A DNA stretch of 64,000 nucleotides from Massiliimalia timonensis (GCF_900186585.1 NZ_FYDD01000003.1:124001-188000); one strand, 5' to 3'; numbered from the stretch's first letter, positions 26,149-35,024 are shown. Program-made: numbers and translations. The notes: generated by a model not told the origin, from the sequence alone.

Positions 26149-27626
26149 TATGAATCCTTCCTTTCTGTTACCGCCAGATATGCTTGATAGGCCTCTTCCC
26201 ATTCTTTGGGCTGTACGGGACGGTAAGTAGTTGACGAGATAGAATTGATAATAGTTTTTCTTGCCTCATTAAGACTTGACAATTCTCCTAAAGCGATCAG
26301 CTGCACAGCAATGTTTCCCATGGCGGTCGCTTCAGCTGGGCCGGAAACGACCGTGGTGTTGCAGGAGTCGGCCGTCATGCGGCAAAGCAAGGTATCTTTG
26401 ATCCCGCCGCCGATCATGTGGATATGACGAAAGGCCTTTCCAGTCAGGCGCTGTAGGGTTTCAAAGGTATAGCGGTATTTCATGGCGAGGCTCTGGTAAA
26501 TACAGCGCATGATCTCCCCGCGGGTCTGGGGAATAAACTGCCCGGTTTTCCGACAGTATTCCTGGATCCGCTTTGGGAGATTGCCCGGCAGTTCAAATTC
26601 CGGAGCATCCATGTCGATATAACAGCGGAATGGCTCTGCTTCGAGCGCCTCGTTTTCCAACGTGTCATATCCGCAGGTCTGTCCCTCTCTCTGCCATTGC
26701 CGGCGTGATTCCTGGATTACCCATAGCCCCATGATATTCTTCAAAAAACGGGTGGTATGGTCAAACCCGCCTTCGTTGGTAAAGTTGGCTTGTTCCGCTT
26801 CTTTCGTCATGATCGGGGCCGAAAGCTCCGTTCCGAACAGTGACCATGTCCCGCAGCTGATATAAGCAAAATCCTCCTCCGTGGAAGGAACGCTGACAAC
26901 GGCGCTGGCCGTATCATGGCAGCAGACTGCAACGACCGGAACCGGACCGCAACCGGTCTTATCGCAGATCTCCTCCGAGATCGTGCCGTAGATCTCTCCC
27001 GGCTCGATCATAGGCGCTAGACAATCGGTAGGCAGTCCTAGACGATGCATCAGGTCGGTATCCCATTTGTGACCACGGGCGGACAGCAGATTGCTGGTAG
27101 AAACGATCGTTTCCTCCGACCGCTTTTCCCCCGTTAGGAAGTAAGCGAATAGATCGGGGATCATCAACAGATGAGATGCGAAATCCAACAGCTCCGGATC
27201 GTTTTTCTTTAAGTATTGTAGTTGATACAGGGTGTTGATCCGCATGAACTGGATCCCGGTGCGCTGATAAATTTCAGATTGGGACACAGCTTCAAAAACC
27301 TGTTTTGGAGCATGTACTGTCCGTTCATCCCGGTAGTGGACCGGATTGGAAAGCAGATTCCCATTGTTGTCTAAAAGTCCGAAATCGACTCCCCAGGTGT
27401 CGATTCCCAGCGCGTCGAACCCACCCTGCTGAACTGCCAGCTGGATCCCGGTCAGGATCTCATGATAAAGCCGCAGTACATCCCAGTACAAGGTTCCGCG
27501 AACCGATACCGGGTCATTGGAAAAGCGGTGGATCTCCTGCATGGAAATGATGCCGTCCTGGTAAGTGCCCAGCATGGCCCGGCCGCTGGAAGCGCCAAAG
27601 TCAAAAGCAAGAACACGTTTTGCCAT
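26148..27626 (-). CDS. rhaB: Rhamnulokinase
   Basis: A FGGY-family kinase that phosphorylates L-rhamnulose at O-1. The 492-residue protein begins [20 protein letters not shown] (phosphate-1 motif), with [13 protein letters not shown] and [15 protein letters not shown] (adenosine motif). The ATG at 27626 has AAGGAGGAAGG upstream. It is first in the operon. No rhamnose transporter or rhaM mutarotase is present in the window. Confidence 0.95.
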   Translation of the reverse strand: MAKRVLAFDFGASSGRAMLGTYQDGIISMQEIHRFSNDPVSVRGTLYWDVLRLYHEILTGIQLAVQQGGFDALGIDTWGVDFGLLDNNGNLLSNPVHYRDERTVHAPKQVFEAVSQSEIYQRTGIQFMRINTLYQLQYLKKNDPELLDFASHLLMIPDLFAYFLTGEKRSEETIVSTSNLLSARGHKWDTDLMHRLGLPTDCLAPMIEPGEIYGTISEEICDKTGCGPVPVVAVCCHDTASAVVSVPSTEEDFAYISCGTWSLFGTELSAPIMTKEAEQANFTNEGGFDHTTRFLKNIMGLWVIQESRRQWQREGQTCGYDTLENEALEAEPFRCYIDMDAPEFELPGNLPKRIQEYCRKTGQFIPQTRGEIMRCIYQSLAMKYRYTFETLQRLTGKAFRHIHMIGGGIKDTLLCRMTADSCNTTVVSGPAEATAMGNIAVQLIALGELSSLNEARKTIINSISSTTYRPVQPKEWEEAYQAYLAVTERKDS

Positions 27627-27662
27627 TGACCTTCCTCCTTTCGTTGAATCATTCTTGTCATT

Positions 27663-27692
27663 ATCATACCATATCATGCTTTTTTCTGTCTA
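27663..27692 (-). promoter_or_regulatory. Probable promoter of the rhaBAD operon
   Basis: On the minus strand TAGACA (27692-27687), 18 bases, TATGAT (27668-27663). Several TCAT-containing repeats (TCATTA, TCATAC, TCATGC) overlap it and resemble the repeat unit on the deoR side. Confidence 0.55.
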
Positions 27693-27707
27693 TCTTTGAT
27701 TTTTAAA

Positions 27708-27736
27708 TTGATGTTCATGCAGAAATATGCTATAAT
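27708..27736 (+). promoter_or_regulatory. Promoter of the DeoR-family regulator gene
   Basis: TTGATG (27708-27713), 17 bases, a perfect TATAAT (27731-27736). The expected start near 27743 falls inside the TCATAA repeat array. Confidence 0.7.
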
Positions 27737-27740
27737 TTGA

Positions 27741-27766
27741 TCATAAAAAATCATAATCGCTCATAA
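27741..27766. promoter_or_regulatory. Three TCATAA direct repeats with 10-bp phasing (candidate DeoR operator)
   Basis: TCATAA begins at 27741, 27751 and 27761, exactly one helical turn apart, overlapping the predicted start of deoR and upstream of the rha promoter. Multiple phased direct repeats suit a DeoR-family oligomer. This is an inference from pattern and position. Confidence 0.6.
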
Positions 27767-27787
27767 TTGCTTTTAGGAGGACGAAGT

Positions 27788-28552
27788 ATGTTAATGGAGA
27801 TGCGGCATCAGCAGATCTTAAGCCTGCTGGAACGTAAAAAAAGTATTACTGTAAAGGAATTGAGTACCATACTTTTCGTTAGCCCGGCAACGGTAAGGCG
27901 GGATTTGGCTGTCATGGAAAAGATGGGTACGATCAAGCGTTCCCATGGTGGTGCGGTGCTGATGGAATCGAACGACAGCGAAACCTCATTGCTGGTGCGG
28001 GAACAGGAGAATATCCAGAAAAAAAGACGGATCGCAAAATTGGCGCTGGATTTTTTTCATCCGGACTGTTCGGTTTTTATGGACTCCAGCAGTACGGTCG
28101 GCACGGTCATCCCTTTGCTGAAAGCGATCCCGTGCTCTGTGGTGACGAACGGGCTGAAAAACGCCATGCTGCTTTCCCAGCAGACCCCGGCAAAGATTTA
28201 CATGATGGGCGGAATGGTGAACAGCCAGTCCAATTCTGTGACCGGCGCAGATACGGTGCAGCAGCTGGAGCGGATGAATACCGACCTTGCCTTGATCTCT
28301 TGTAGCGGGGTGACCTTGCAAAACGGGGTCATGGATGCTTCCTGCGAACAGTCCGCCCTAAAAAGGGTTATGCTTCACCATGCCAAGGTGCGTGTGCTGC
28401 TTTGTGACAGCAGTAAATTCAGCCTTTCCTACCTATGCCGTACCTGTGGGTTTGACGATATTGATTATTTACTGACTGACACTGACCCCGGGGAAGCATA
28501 CCGGGAGGCGGCCTCCCACCAAGGGTGCGAGATCCTGTGGACAGCCCCATAA
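27788..28552 (+). CDS. DeoR-family regulator of rhamnose genes
   Basis: A 254-residue repressor with an N-terminal winged HTH (MRHQQILSLLERKKSITVKE, then SPATVRRDLAVMEKMG and KRSHGGAVL) and a C-terminal sugar-phosphate sensor domain of the isomerase-like DeoRC fold (FMDSSSTVGT, TNGLKNAMLL, GVMDASCEQSALKR, LLCDSSKF). It is divergent from rhaBAD, so it probably controls that operon and itself, responding to a phosphorylated rhamnose intermediate. The start at 27788 has AGGAGG 8 bases upstream. Confidence 0.88.
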   Translation: MLMEMRHQQILSLLERKKSITVKELSTILFVSPATVRRDLAVMEKMGTIKRSHGGAVLMESNDSETSLLVREQENIQKKRRIAKLALDFFHPDCSVFMDSSSTVGTVIPLLKAIPCSVVTNGLKNAMLLSQQTPAKIYMMGGMVNSQSNSVTGADTVQQLERMNTDLALISCSGVTLQNGVMDASCEQSALKRVMLHHAKVRVLLCDSSKFSLSYLCRTCGFDDIDYLLTDTDPGEAYREAASHQGCEILWTAP

Positions 28553-28970
28553 AATATTTACGAAATGAGGCGCAAAATATTTCCTTTTTCTTCTGTCCCG
28601 GTTAAGAAAATCTTAAGTATTGCGTGATATGATAACCATAGTTCAAAGAATAGAGGCTTCCATTATTTGTAACCAGTTCTTTTCCTTCATTGACAAATGA
28701 TTACAATTTCGATACATCTATTGACAAGTAGAGAAAAACGTTGTACCATTTGTATTATGATAGTAATACAATTTGAAGCCTTATAAAATTACTTTGATAA
28801 ACTAAACGATTTCATTCGTTGCTTGAACGGGAAAAAGAGCAAAAAAAACGCCTTTTTTAAGGCGCAAATAGTTTTTTTGAAAAGAACGAAAAGGTTTATG
28901 TTTTCGTTCCCAGTCAGGCGAAACGGCCTTTGCCGGCCGATGCAAAATGAAATGGATTGGGGGAAATATC
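28553..28970 (+). promoter_or_regulatory. Intergenic region and structured leader of the glycosyltransferase gene
   Basis: 418 bases without a gene. Two TTGACA boxes (28690 and 28721; the second has TACCAT 17 bases on) suggest tandem promoters. They are followed by three hairpins: CGCCTT/AAGGCG (28849-28864) with T runs on both strands, GAACGAAAA/TTTTCGTTC (28884-28909), and CGGCC/GGCCG just before the ribosome site. The first looks like an attenuator. It matches no riboswitch class I can recognise. Confidence 0.5.
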
Positions 28971-30035
28971 ATGATCACCATTAACATGATGTCGAAAGCA
29001 GATACCGTGCAGGGGCAGGGTGTTTTATCCGCGCACGACGAACAGGTAAAATTAGTAAAAGAACAGTTGGGTGATGAGTTCACTGTATTGGAAAACAGCC
29101 ATTCTTTTTGTGATATCACACATTATCATACCATTAACCCACAGTTTTTATTTGGGCTCCCTTTTGCGAAGCATAAGGGTACCGCCGTGGGATATGTGCA
29201 TTTTTTGCCGGAAACATTGGAAAACAGCATTAAATTGCCGCCGCTGGTCAAGAAAGCTTTTTATTGGTATGTGATGCGCTTTTATAAAAGCATGGATTAT
29301 CTGGTAACGGTCAACCCGTATTTTATCGACCGGCTGGAGGCATATGGAGTGGATCGGGACAAGGTCAGTTATATTCCAAATTTTGTATCGGAAGAACAGT
29401 TTTTTCCAATGGAAAATAAGGTGGCACTGCGGGAAAAATATCAATTAGACCCCAAACGCTTTACCGTGCTTTGCGTAGGGCAGCTTCAAAAAAGAAAAGG
29501 GGTTCTGGAATTTTTAGAGATCGCTGAACAGATGCCGGATATTCAGTTCTTATGGGCGGGAAATTTTGCGTTTGGAAAAATTTCGGAAGGATATGATCAG
29601 ATACGCCGCGCTGTAGAATGTCCGCCAGAAAACGTCCGGTTTTTGGGCTTGATCGAACGCAGCTGCATGAATGAGTTCTATAACCTTGCTGACGTGATGT
29701 TTCTGCCGTCGTTTGAGGAACTGTTCCCAATGACGATCTTGGAATCCATGAATTGCGGCACACCGATCCTGCTGCGGGATCTGCCGATCTATGAGAATAT
29801 CCTGTTCGATTATTATCTCCGTGCTGATGATAACGATGGATTTATCGCGTGCTTGAAAAAGCTGAAAAGTGACCCGGAATATTACAAAGAGGCTTCTGGG
29901 CGTTCCTTTGCCGGGCACGAATTTTACAGCCGTGACCATGTTTCTAGGATGTGGCGCTGTTTTTATGAATCGGTCGCGGTGCAGGAAACGAATATCAATC
30001 CGAAATTAAGCAAGCTTCCGCGCGTCAAGGCATAG
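28971..30035 (+). CDS. GT4-type glycosyltransferase
   Basis: A retaining GT-B glycosyltransferase of 354 residues. The C-terminal half has the nucleotide-sugar pattern FTVLCVGQLQKRKGVLEFLE and the E-x7-E motif in SFEELFPMTILESMNCGTP. It starts at 28971 after GGGGGAAA. It pairs with a flippase-like membrane protein 29 bases downstream. This arrangement resembles glycolipid or lipoteichoic-acid anchor synthesis in streptococci and Listeria, so diacylglycerol glycosylation is plausible but unproven. It has no membrane span. Confidence 0.85.
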   Translation: MITINMMSKADTVQGQGVLSAHDEQVKLVKEQLGDEFTVLENSHSFCDITHYHTINPQFLFGLPFAKHKGTAVGYVHFLPETLENSIKLPPLVKKAFYWYVMRFYKSMDYLVTVNPYFIDRLEAYGVDRDKVSYIPNFVSEEQFFPMENKVALREKYQLDPKRFTVLCVGQLQKRKGVLEFLEIAEQMPDIQFLWAGNFAFGKISEGYDQIRRAVECPPENVRFLGLIERSCMNEFYNLADVMFLPSFEELFPMTILESMNCGTPILLRDLPIYENILFDYYLRADDNDGFIACLKKLKSDPEYYKEASGRSFAGHEFYSRDHVSRMWRCFYESVAVQETNINPKLSKLPRVKA

Positions 30036-30064
30036 AGAGATCCTTTATAAAAAGAGGTGGTTAC

Positions 30065-31078
30065 ATGAAGAACCAAAAATGGAACTGGCTGATCATCATT
30101 CTGTTTGCCGGCGCTTTGATCGGCTCGTTGTTTTTAGCGGATAAGCCGCAGAATATCTGGAACGCGCTGCGGTCAGCCAAGCCGGTTTTTATTGGCGGAG
30201 CGATCCTTTGCATGGTCGGATACTGGCTGTTTGAAAGCTTGGCCCTTTATTTGGTTGCCAATCGGATGCACCAGAAGCTGAGTTTCTCAGAAAGCATTAA
30301 AACCTCTATGGTAGGGCAGCTTTTTAACTGCATTACTCCGTTTGCAAGCGGCGGACAGCCCATTCAGGCATACCGCTTAAAACAATTCGGGATTCCGGTG
30401 GGGAAGGCGTCCTGCATTTTACTGGCAAAGTTTATTGTATATCAGGTCGTTCTGACCATCTATTCCCTGATCTTGATTTTGCTCCGCTTTTCTTTCTTTG
30501 TATCTGAGGTGTCCAGCTTTGAATATCTTGTTCTGCTGGGTTTTGGAGTGAACTGCGTTGTGGTCTTCCTGCTGATCGGAGTGGGTTTTTTCCCAAAGGG
30601 GAGCAAAAAAGCGCTGTATGGGCTGACTTCTTTGCTGGGTAAGCTCCATTTGGTGAAGGACCGGGACAAAATGCGGGCGAAGATCGACAAGGAACTGGAC
30701 GAGTTTTATACGTCTTTTCGGCAGCTGAAAGAGAACCTGACAGTGCTGTTGGCGCCTTGTCTTGTTACAGTGCTGCAGCTTACGATCTTCTTTACGGTGC
30801 CGTACTGCATCTGTTTGGCGCTTGGCGTGGCTGACCCGCAGTACCTGACCATTATCAGCGCGGCGGCATTCGTGCTGATGATCTCTTCTTTCATTCCCTT
30901 ACCGGGTGGGTCCGGCGGGGCAGAGGGCGGGTTTTACCTTTTGTTTTCCATGTTTTTCCCAACGGCCGGCCTGGTGGCAGTTACCATTGTGCTGTGGAGG
31001 ATCATGACCTTTTACCTGCCGATCGTAGTTGGATTCATTTTCAGCAAATTGAAGGTGAAAAGGCGGATCCGTCTCTGA
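30065..31078 (+). CDS. Flippase-like / LPG-synthase-TM family (UPF0104) membrane protein
   Basis: A 337-residue polytopic protein (7-8 predicted spans) of the lysylphosphatidylglycerol-synthase transmembrane family (YbhN/AglD-like). The family hallmarks are TPFASGGQPIQAYRLKQFG near residue 92 and FIPLPGGSGGAEGGFYLLF near residue 280. It lacks the soluble MprF acyltransferase domain, so it cannot be a complete MprF. With the preceding glycosyltransferase it probably handles a glycolipid; that is inferred from the pairing. It is closed by a terminator. Confidence 0.87.
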   Translation: MKNQKWNWLIIILFAGALIGSLFLADKPQNIWNALRSAKPVFIGGAILCMVGYWLFESLALYLVANRMHQKLSFSESIKTSMVGQLFNCITPFASGGQPIQAYRLKQFGIPVGKASCILLAKFIVYQVVLTIYSLILILLRFSFFVSEVSSFEYLVLLGFGVNCVVVFLLIGVGFFPKGSKKALYGLTSLLGKLHLVKDRDKMRAKIDKELDEFYTSFRQLKENLTVLLAPCLVTVLQLTIFFTVPYCICLALGVADPQYLTIISAAAFVLMISSFIPLPGGSGGAEGGFYLLFSMFFPTAGLVAVTIVLWRIMTFYLPIVVGFIFSKLKVKRRIRL

Positions 31079-31081
31079 AAA

Positions 31082-31119
31082 TAAAAAAGCCTGAACCAAT
31101 TATAGTTCAGGCTTTTTTA
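31082..31119. terminator. Bidirectional terminator after flippase-like gene
   Basis: The stem AAAAAAGCCTGAAC/GTTCAGGCTTTTTT has loop CAATTATA and lies between convergent genes. Confidence 0.9.
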
Positions 31120-31590
31120 TTAGCTGTGGGTGGTAGAAAAGGAATGGTCCTCTAAAATGCTGGTGATAAAACGTAAAAGCGACTGCCCGACTGGGTCGGA
31201 ATAACGCTTGTCACGTTCGCTGTAACGCACTTCGGAAAGCTGTTCCATTACCTTGATGGAAGCGTTGTCCGACAGGCTTAAAAAATCCCCCTTGCCGCCG
31301 GGCTGGATACATAAGCGATAATCATATTCCGCATGGATGACACTGCCGGGTTTGAGGGTGGTTTTTACAATTTGCAATAGCAAAAGACGCCCTTCCTTTA
31401 GTTCGCATAAAAACGCTTCAGAAGGGGAGTCAAGCCCATATTCGTTGCGGTAGTGATCAAACTGTTTTTTTACTGCCAGGCTTTCTAAGCGTTTTGCCCG
31501 CCGCCAGTGGATCACGTTTTGCTTGGTTTTTTCCATTAGGTTCTCTGTAAAGAGATGAATCAATGTTTGTTCCGTAATGATCGCCTTCAT
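31120..31590 (-). CDS. Hypothetical protein, 156 aa
   Basis: Not recognised. A soluble basic protein starting MKAIITEQTLIHLFTENLME, with a helical first third (IHWRRAKRLESLAVKKQF) and a beta-rich middle (EGRLLLLQIVKTTLKPGSVI, HAEYDYRLCIQPG). No signal peptide, cysteines or catalytic motif stand out. It is convergent with the flippase gene, and its start lies about 175 bases from the candidate small RNA gene, on the opposite strand. Monocistronic. Confidence 0.65.
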   Translation of the reverse strand: MKAIITEQTLIHLFTENLMEKTKQNVIHWRRAKRLESLAVKKQFDHYRNEYGLDSPSEAFLCELKEGRLLLLQIVKTTLKPGSVIHAEYDYRLCIQPGGKGDFLSLSDNASIKVMEQLSEVRYSERDKRYSDPVGQSLLRFITSILEDHSFSTTHS

Positions 31591-31732
31591 GTCACCAGAT
31601 TTTGTTCTCTGTTTCTATCATACCATAGGAACTGGCAGGATGCAATTCCTGTCATGAAAGAAACAGGTAAAATTTTACAGGAAAGAAAGGATGGAAACGG
31701 ACAGTTGCACAAAATGTACCTTTGATTTGCTG

Positions 31733-31760
31733 TTGTCTTTAAAAAACCCTGTTATATATA
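31733..31760 (+). promoter_or_regulatory. Promoter of the candidate small RNA
   Basis: TTGTCT (31733-31738), 16 bases, TATATA (31755-31760). No ORF with a ribosome site follows. Confidence 0.55.
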
Positions 31761-31766
31761 GAATCA

Positions 31767-31949
31767 AACAGAAAAATGCGGGGCGGCTGCATTCCTGAGA
31801 AGTGCTCAAAGCCGATCTATGACACATTGTATACCTCTATCTTTGGGGCCGATACAGTGAAGGTTTCTGATAGGGTACAGCTATCATTGAAACACATCTA
31901 TTGAATCAAAAGAAAGTGCGTCAAATTTATTGACGCACTTTCTTTTTTA
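31767..31949 (+). ncRNA. Candidate structured small RNA, possibly 6S RNA
   Basis: A ~180-base unit with a promoter upstream and a strong terminator (31908-31950) but no coding frame. Pairing is possible between GGCTG (near 31785) and CAGCT (near 31878), with CCT (31794) / AGG (31872) inside an opened region, AATG/CATT outside, and a terminal hairpin CATTGTAT/ATACAGTG (31824-31859). The CCTGAG box and the GGGTACAGC segment opposite it recall the bubble flank of 6S RNA. The class call is tentative; a different small RNA is possible. Confidence 0.45.
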
Positions 31950-31950
31950 T
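31908..31950. terminator. Terminator of the small RNA / AGCS gene
   Basis: The stem AAGAAAGTGCGTCAA/TTGACGCACTTTCTT is followed by TTTTAT; the A-rich left flank would let it end the AGCS transcript from the other strand too. Confidence 0.88.
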
Positions 31951-31998
31951 GGCGAATAGAACAGGCGGGAGACTGCTTGGAATATTTCACGTCTGTTT

Positions 31999-33438
31999 TT
32001 AATCACTTTCCCATTTCTGGGCATGTTTTTCATCCCATACCTCCGGGTCGCCTACATGGACGTCCTTTTCCCGGAACACTGGATTTTTTCCTTCCTTTTT
32101 TTGCGCGCAATAATCTTTTAAAGCGATCAGCGCCTTTTTGCCCAGCAGGAAAATTACGACTAAGTTTACCATAGCCATCAGTCCCATCAAAATGTCCGCC
32201 ATAGTCCAAACAGTGGTAAAATCCATTAAAGCACCGATAAAGATCGCCGCGACACAGCTGATCCGGAAGATCAAAAGCCCTGTTTTGGAATCACGGATAA
32301 ATTTGAAGTTAGACTCGGTATAATAATAATTCCCGACTAGAGAGCTAAATGCAAATAGGAAGATAGAAATGGTAATAAACAGTGGCCCAAATTCACCGAC
32401 CTGATTCAAGACAGCCTTTTGAACATAATCCATGCCCTGTACATTTTCATCAATTGGAACACCGGAAAGAAGCAGCATAAATGCGGTGGTAGAACAGATC
32501 AAAATGGTGTCGATAAACACAGATAGCATTTGAACCAATCCCTGCTTGACCGGGTGGGAAACATCTGCTGCTGCGGCCGCATTGGGTGCGGAGCCCATCC
32601 CCGCTTCATTGGAATACAGGCCGCGTTTGATTCCCTGCATCACGCAGGAGCCAGCAAACCCGCCGAAAATAGCTTCAAAATTGAATGCCTGCGAAAAGAT
32701 ATTTCCAAACATTTCCGGAACGGAACCGATATTTTTGATGGTGATAAACAGCCCCAGGCCAATATAAATAACAGCCATGACCGGGACGATCCCAGATACC
32801 AGCCGGCTGATGCGGTGTACGCCGCCAAAGATCACCAGCGCGGTCAGCAAAGCAAGAATTCCCCCGACGATCCAAGGCCAAATACTGCTATTATAATCTT
32901 TGATATAATAGTTTAAGGAAGAGCCGGCATTGAACGCCTGCAATGCGTTAAAGCCATAAGCGAAGCATGCGATCAATAAAATCGAGAACACGACGCCCCA
33001 TTTGCGGCTTTTCAGCGCCTTTTGGATGTAGTAAGCGGGTCCGCCGATAAATTCAGTTCCCCGTTTCTGCTTGTAAAGCTGGGCCAGCGTGCTTTCAATG
33101 AAAGCAGAAGCCGCGCCGATCAAAGCCAGAAGCCACATCCAGAAGATAGCGCCGTATCCGCCGATCGCTGTGGAGGCGGCCACAGCTGTGGCGACACCGG
33201 CAATATTTCCGGTCCCAACCCGGCTTGCTGTGGAGATCATCAGCGCCTGGAACGAAGAAATATCTTTCCCATCCTTTTTCTTTTCAGAAAGGACACGGAT
33301 CGCTTCTGGGAACATGCGGAATTGTATAAACTTGGTACGGAAGGAAAAATAAAGCCCTACCAACACCAGCATAATGATCAAAATATAGGTATACATAAAA
33401 TCACTGATATTACCTAATACTGCATTGATCCATTCCAT
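31999..33438 (-). CDS. Alanine/glycine:cation symporter (AGCS family)
   Basis: A sodium-coupled amino-acid carrier of 479 residues with about 10-11 membrane spans. AGCS family sequence includes QFRMFPEAIRVL, RVGTGNIAGVATA near residue 72, and FIGGPAYYIQKALK near 133, plus GLYSNEAGMGSAPNAAA near 290. The likely substrate is alanine or glycine. It is monocistronic, with its own promoter and a shared terminator. Na+ coupling fits the neighbouring NhaC-type antiporter, which lies divergently. Confidence 0.93.
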   Translation of the reverse strand: MEWINAVLGNISDFMYTYILIIMLVLVGLYFSFRTKFIQFRMFPEAIRVLSEKKKDGKDISSFQALMISTASRVGTGNIAGVATAVAASTAIGGYGAIFWMWLLALIGAASAFIESTLAQLYKQKRGTEFIGGPAYYIQKALKSRKWGVVFSILLIACFAYGFNALQAFNAGSSLNYYIKDYNSSIWPWIVGGILALLTALVIFGGVHRISRLVSGIVPVMAVIYIGLGLFITIKNIGSVPEMFGNIFSQAFNFEAIFGGFAGSCVMQGIKRGLYSNEAGMGSAPNAAAAADVSHPVKQGLVQMLSVFIDTILICSTTAFMLLLSGVPIDENVQGMDYVQKAVLNQVGEFGPLFITISIFLFAFSSLVGNYYYTESNFKFIRDSKTGLLIFRISCVAAIFIGALMDFTTVWTMADILMGLMAMVNLVVIFLLGKKALIALKDYCAQKKEGKNPVFREKDVHVGDPEVWDEKHAQKWESD

Positions 33439-33478
33439 GAGATCACTCCTTATGAAATTTTTCTGTCAAACATAGGAT

Positions 33479-33507
33479 AGTATATCATAGAACGGGAAAA
33501 ATGTCGA
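33479..33507 (-). promoter_or_regulatory. Promoter of the AGCS symporter gene
   Basis: On the minus strand TCGACA (33507-33502), 17 bases, TATACT (33484-33479). Confidence 0.6.
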
Positions 33508-33641
33508 TTGTAAATTATCTTTTTATAAAATGTGTATAAAATGTATCCAAAATATACAATCCCTTTTTTGACAAAGTGCAAATCAACTTGATAAAGCAGC
33601 AAAATTTGAATGGAAAACAGTCAAAGATTTTAGAAATATGG

Positions 33642-33670
33642 TTGCAGATTCCGTTTGTTTTCGATATACT
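33642..33670 (+). promoter_or_regulatory. Promoter of the NhaC-family gene
   Basis: TTGCAG (33642-33647), 17 bases, TATACT (33665-33670), 26 bases ahead of the ATG. Confidence 0.65.
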
Positions 33671-33696
33671 AGAATTTAATGAAAGGGGAAGTGGAC

Positions 33697-35016
33697 ATGA
33701 ATAAAGGAAATCCTTGGGCACTGCTGCCGATCGGCGTTTTTTTGCTGATCTTTATTGGCAGCGGGATCGTATTTCAAGATTTTTACGCGATGCCGGCAGT
33801 GGTTGGCTTTGTCATCGCGCTGGTCGTTGCGTTTTTACAAAATCCAAAACGCAGCTTTCAGGACAAGCTGAACGATGTGACGCACAGCATGGGTGATTCT
33901 AATGTAATGATTATGTGTTTGGTATTTGTATTGGCCGGGGGATTTTCCGGGGCGGTACAGGCGGCCGGCGGAGCGGACAGTACCGTGAATTTTGCGCTGT
34001 CTATCCTCCCGCCGAATGTTGCGGTTGCAGGCTTGTTTGTGGTGGGGTGTTTTATCTCCACTTCAATGGGAACCTCGGTGGGGACCATAGCGGCATTGGC
34101 TCCGATCGCGGTGGGGATCAGTGAAAAAACGGGGATCGCTGGGGCAATGTGTATCGGCGCGGTGGTTTCCGGGGCTATGTTTGGGGATAATCTGTCGATG
34201 ATCTCAGACACGACCATTGCGGCTACCCGTACGCAGGGCTGTGACATGAGGGATAAATTCAGGGAAAACTTTAAGATCGTACTGCCGGCGGCCATCGTTA
34301 CCCTAGTACTATTTTTAGTGCTGGCCAGCGGAGGGGATTTTAAGGTGGACGAAGCTTTGGAGTATAATTTCCTACAGATCGTCCCGTATCTCGTTGTTTT
34401 GGTCGGGGCTTTGGTTGGCGTAAACGTATTTTTGGTGTTGGTGCTGGGAATCGTGCTGTCGCTCTTGGTCGGTGTTTTCACCGGCACCATTGCGGTGACA
34501 GATATTTTCACGGTGATTTTTTCCGGTGCGGACGGCTCCGGCGGGATCCAAAATATGTATGACATCACCGTTATTTCCATCGTGGTCGCGGGTGTGATCG
34601 GGCTGGTGAAAGCCAACGGCGGGATCGATTTTATCCTGTACGGGATCAAAAAGCATGTACACACCCAAAAGGGCGCGCAGTTTGGGATTGCGGCTTTGAG
34701 TTCCCTAGTGGATGTTTCCACGGCAAACAATACGGTTGCGATCGTTATGGCTGGACCGATCGCTAAAGATATTTCAGAGGAATTTTCTATCCCGCCCCGT
34801 CGGACAGCGGCATTACTGGATATTTTCACCTCGGTGTGGCAGGGGATCATTCCATACGGCGCGCAACTCTTGTATGCGTGTTCCGGGGCGGCAGCGCTTG
34901 CACTGACGCCTCTGGATCTGTTGCCATATTTGTTCTATCCGGTTTTGATGGGGATTGGCGCACTGGGCTTTATTTTGTTCAGCGGCCGAAAACCAAAAAA
35001 AGAGAAAACATCGTAA
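33697..35016 (+). CDS. NhaC-family Na+/H+ antiporter
   Basis: A 439-residue, roughly 11-span transporter of the NhaC family. Diagnostic stretches are STSMGTSVGTIAALAPIAVG near residue 128, SGAMFGDNLSMISDTTIAAT near 165 and VDVSTANNTVAIVMAGPIA. I start at 33697 (MNKGNPWALLPIG), after GGGGAAGTGGAC. Some family members exchange organic acids rather than H+, and its position before a sugar-acid operon makes that worth noting, but a terminator separates them. Confidence 0.87.
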   Translation: MNKGNPWALLPIGVFLLIFIGSGIVFQDFYAMPAVVGFVIALVVAFLQNPKRSFQDKLNDVTHSMGDSNVMIMCLVFVLAGGFSGAVQAAGGADSTVNFALSILPPNVAVAGLFVVGCFISTSMGTSVGTIAALAPIAVGISEKTGIAGAMCIGAVVSGAMFGDNLSMISDTTIAATRTQGCDMRDKFRENFKIVLPAAIVTLVLFLVLASGGDFKVDEALEYNFLQIVPYLVVLVGALVGVNVFLVLVLGIVLSLLVGVFTGTIAVTDIFTVIFSGADGSGGIQNMYDITVISIVVAGVIGLVKANGGIDFILYGIKKHVHTQKGAQFGIAALSSLVDVSTANNTVAIVMAGPIAKDISEEFSIPPRRTAALLDIFTSVWQGIIPYGAQLLYACSGAAALALTPLDLLPYLFYPVLMGIGALGFILFSGRKPKKEKTS

Positions 35017-35024
35017 ATACTATA

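Noticed and set aside
30065-31078. MprF lysylphosphatidylglycerol synthase
   Set aside because: Only the membrane part is present; the C-terminal aminoacyltransferase domain is missing.
31120-32000. Glycine or other riboswitch for the AGCS symporter
   Set aside because: The structured region lies downstream of the symporter gene, on the opposite strand and with its own promoter, so it cannot lead that transcript.
33858-34850. A 330-codon minus-strand frame
   Set aside because: Antisense shadow of the NhaC-family gene, caused by codon bias; it lacks a ribosome site and has no family pattern.
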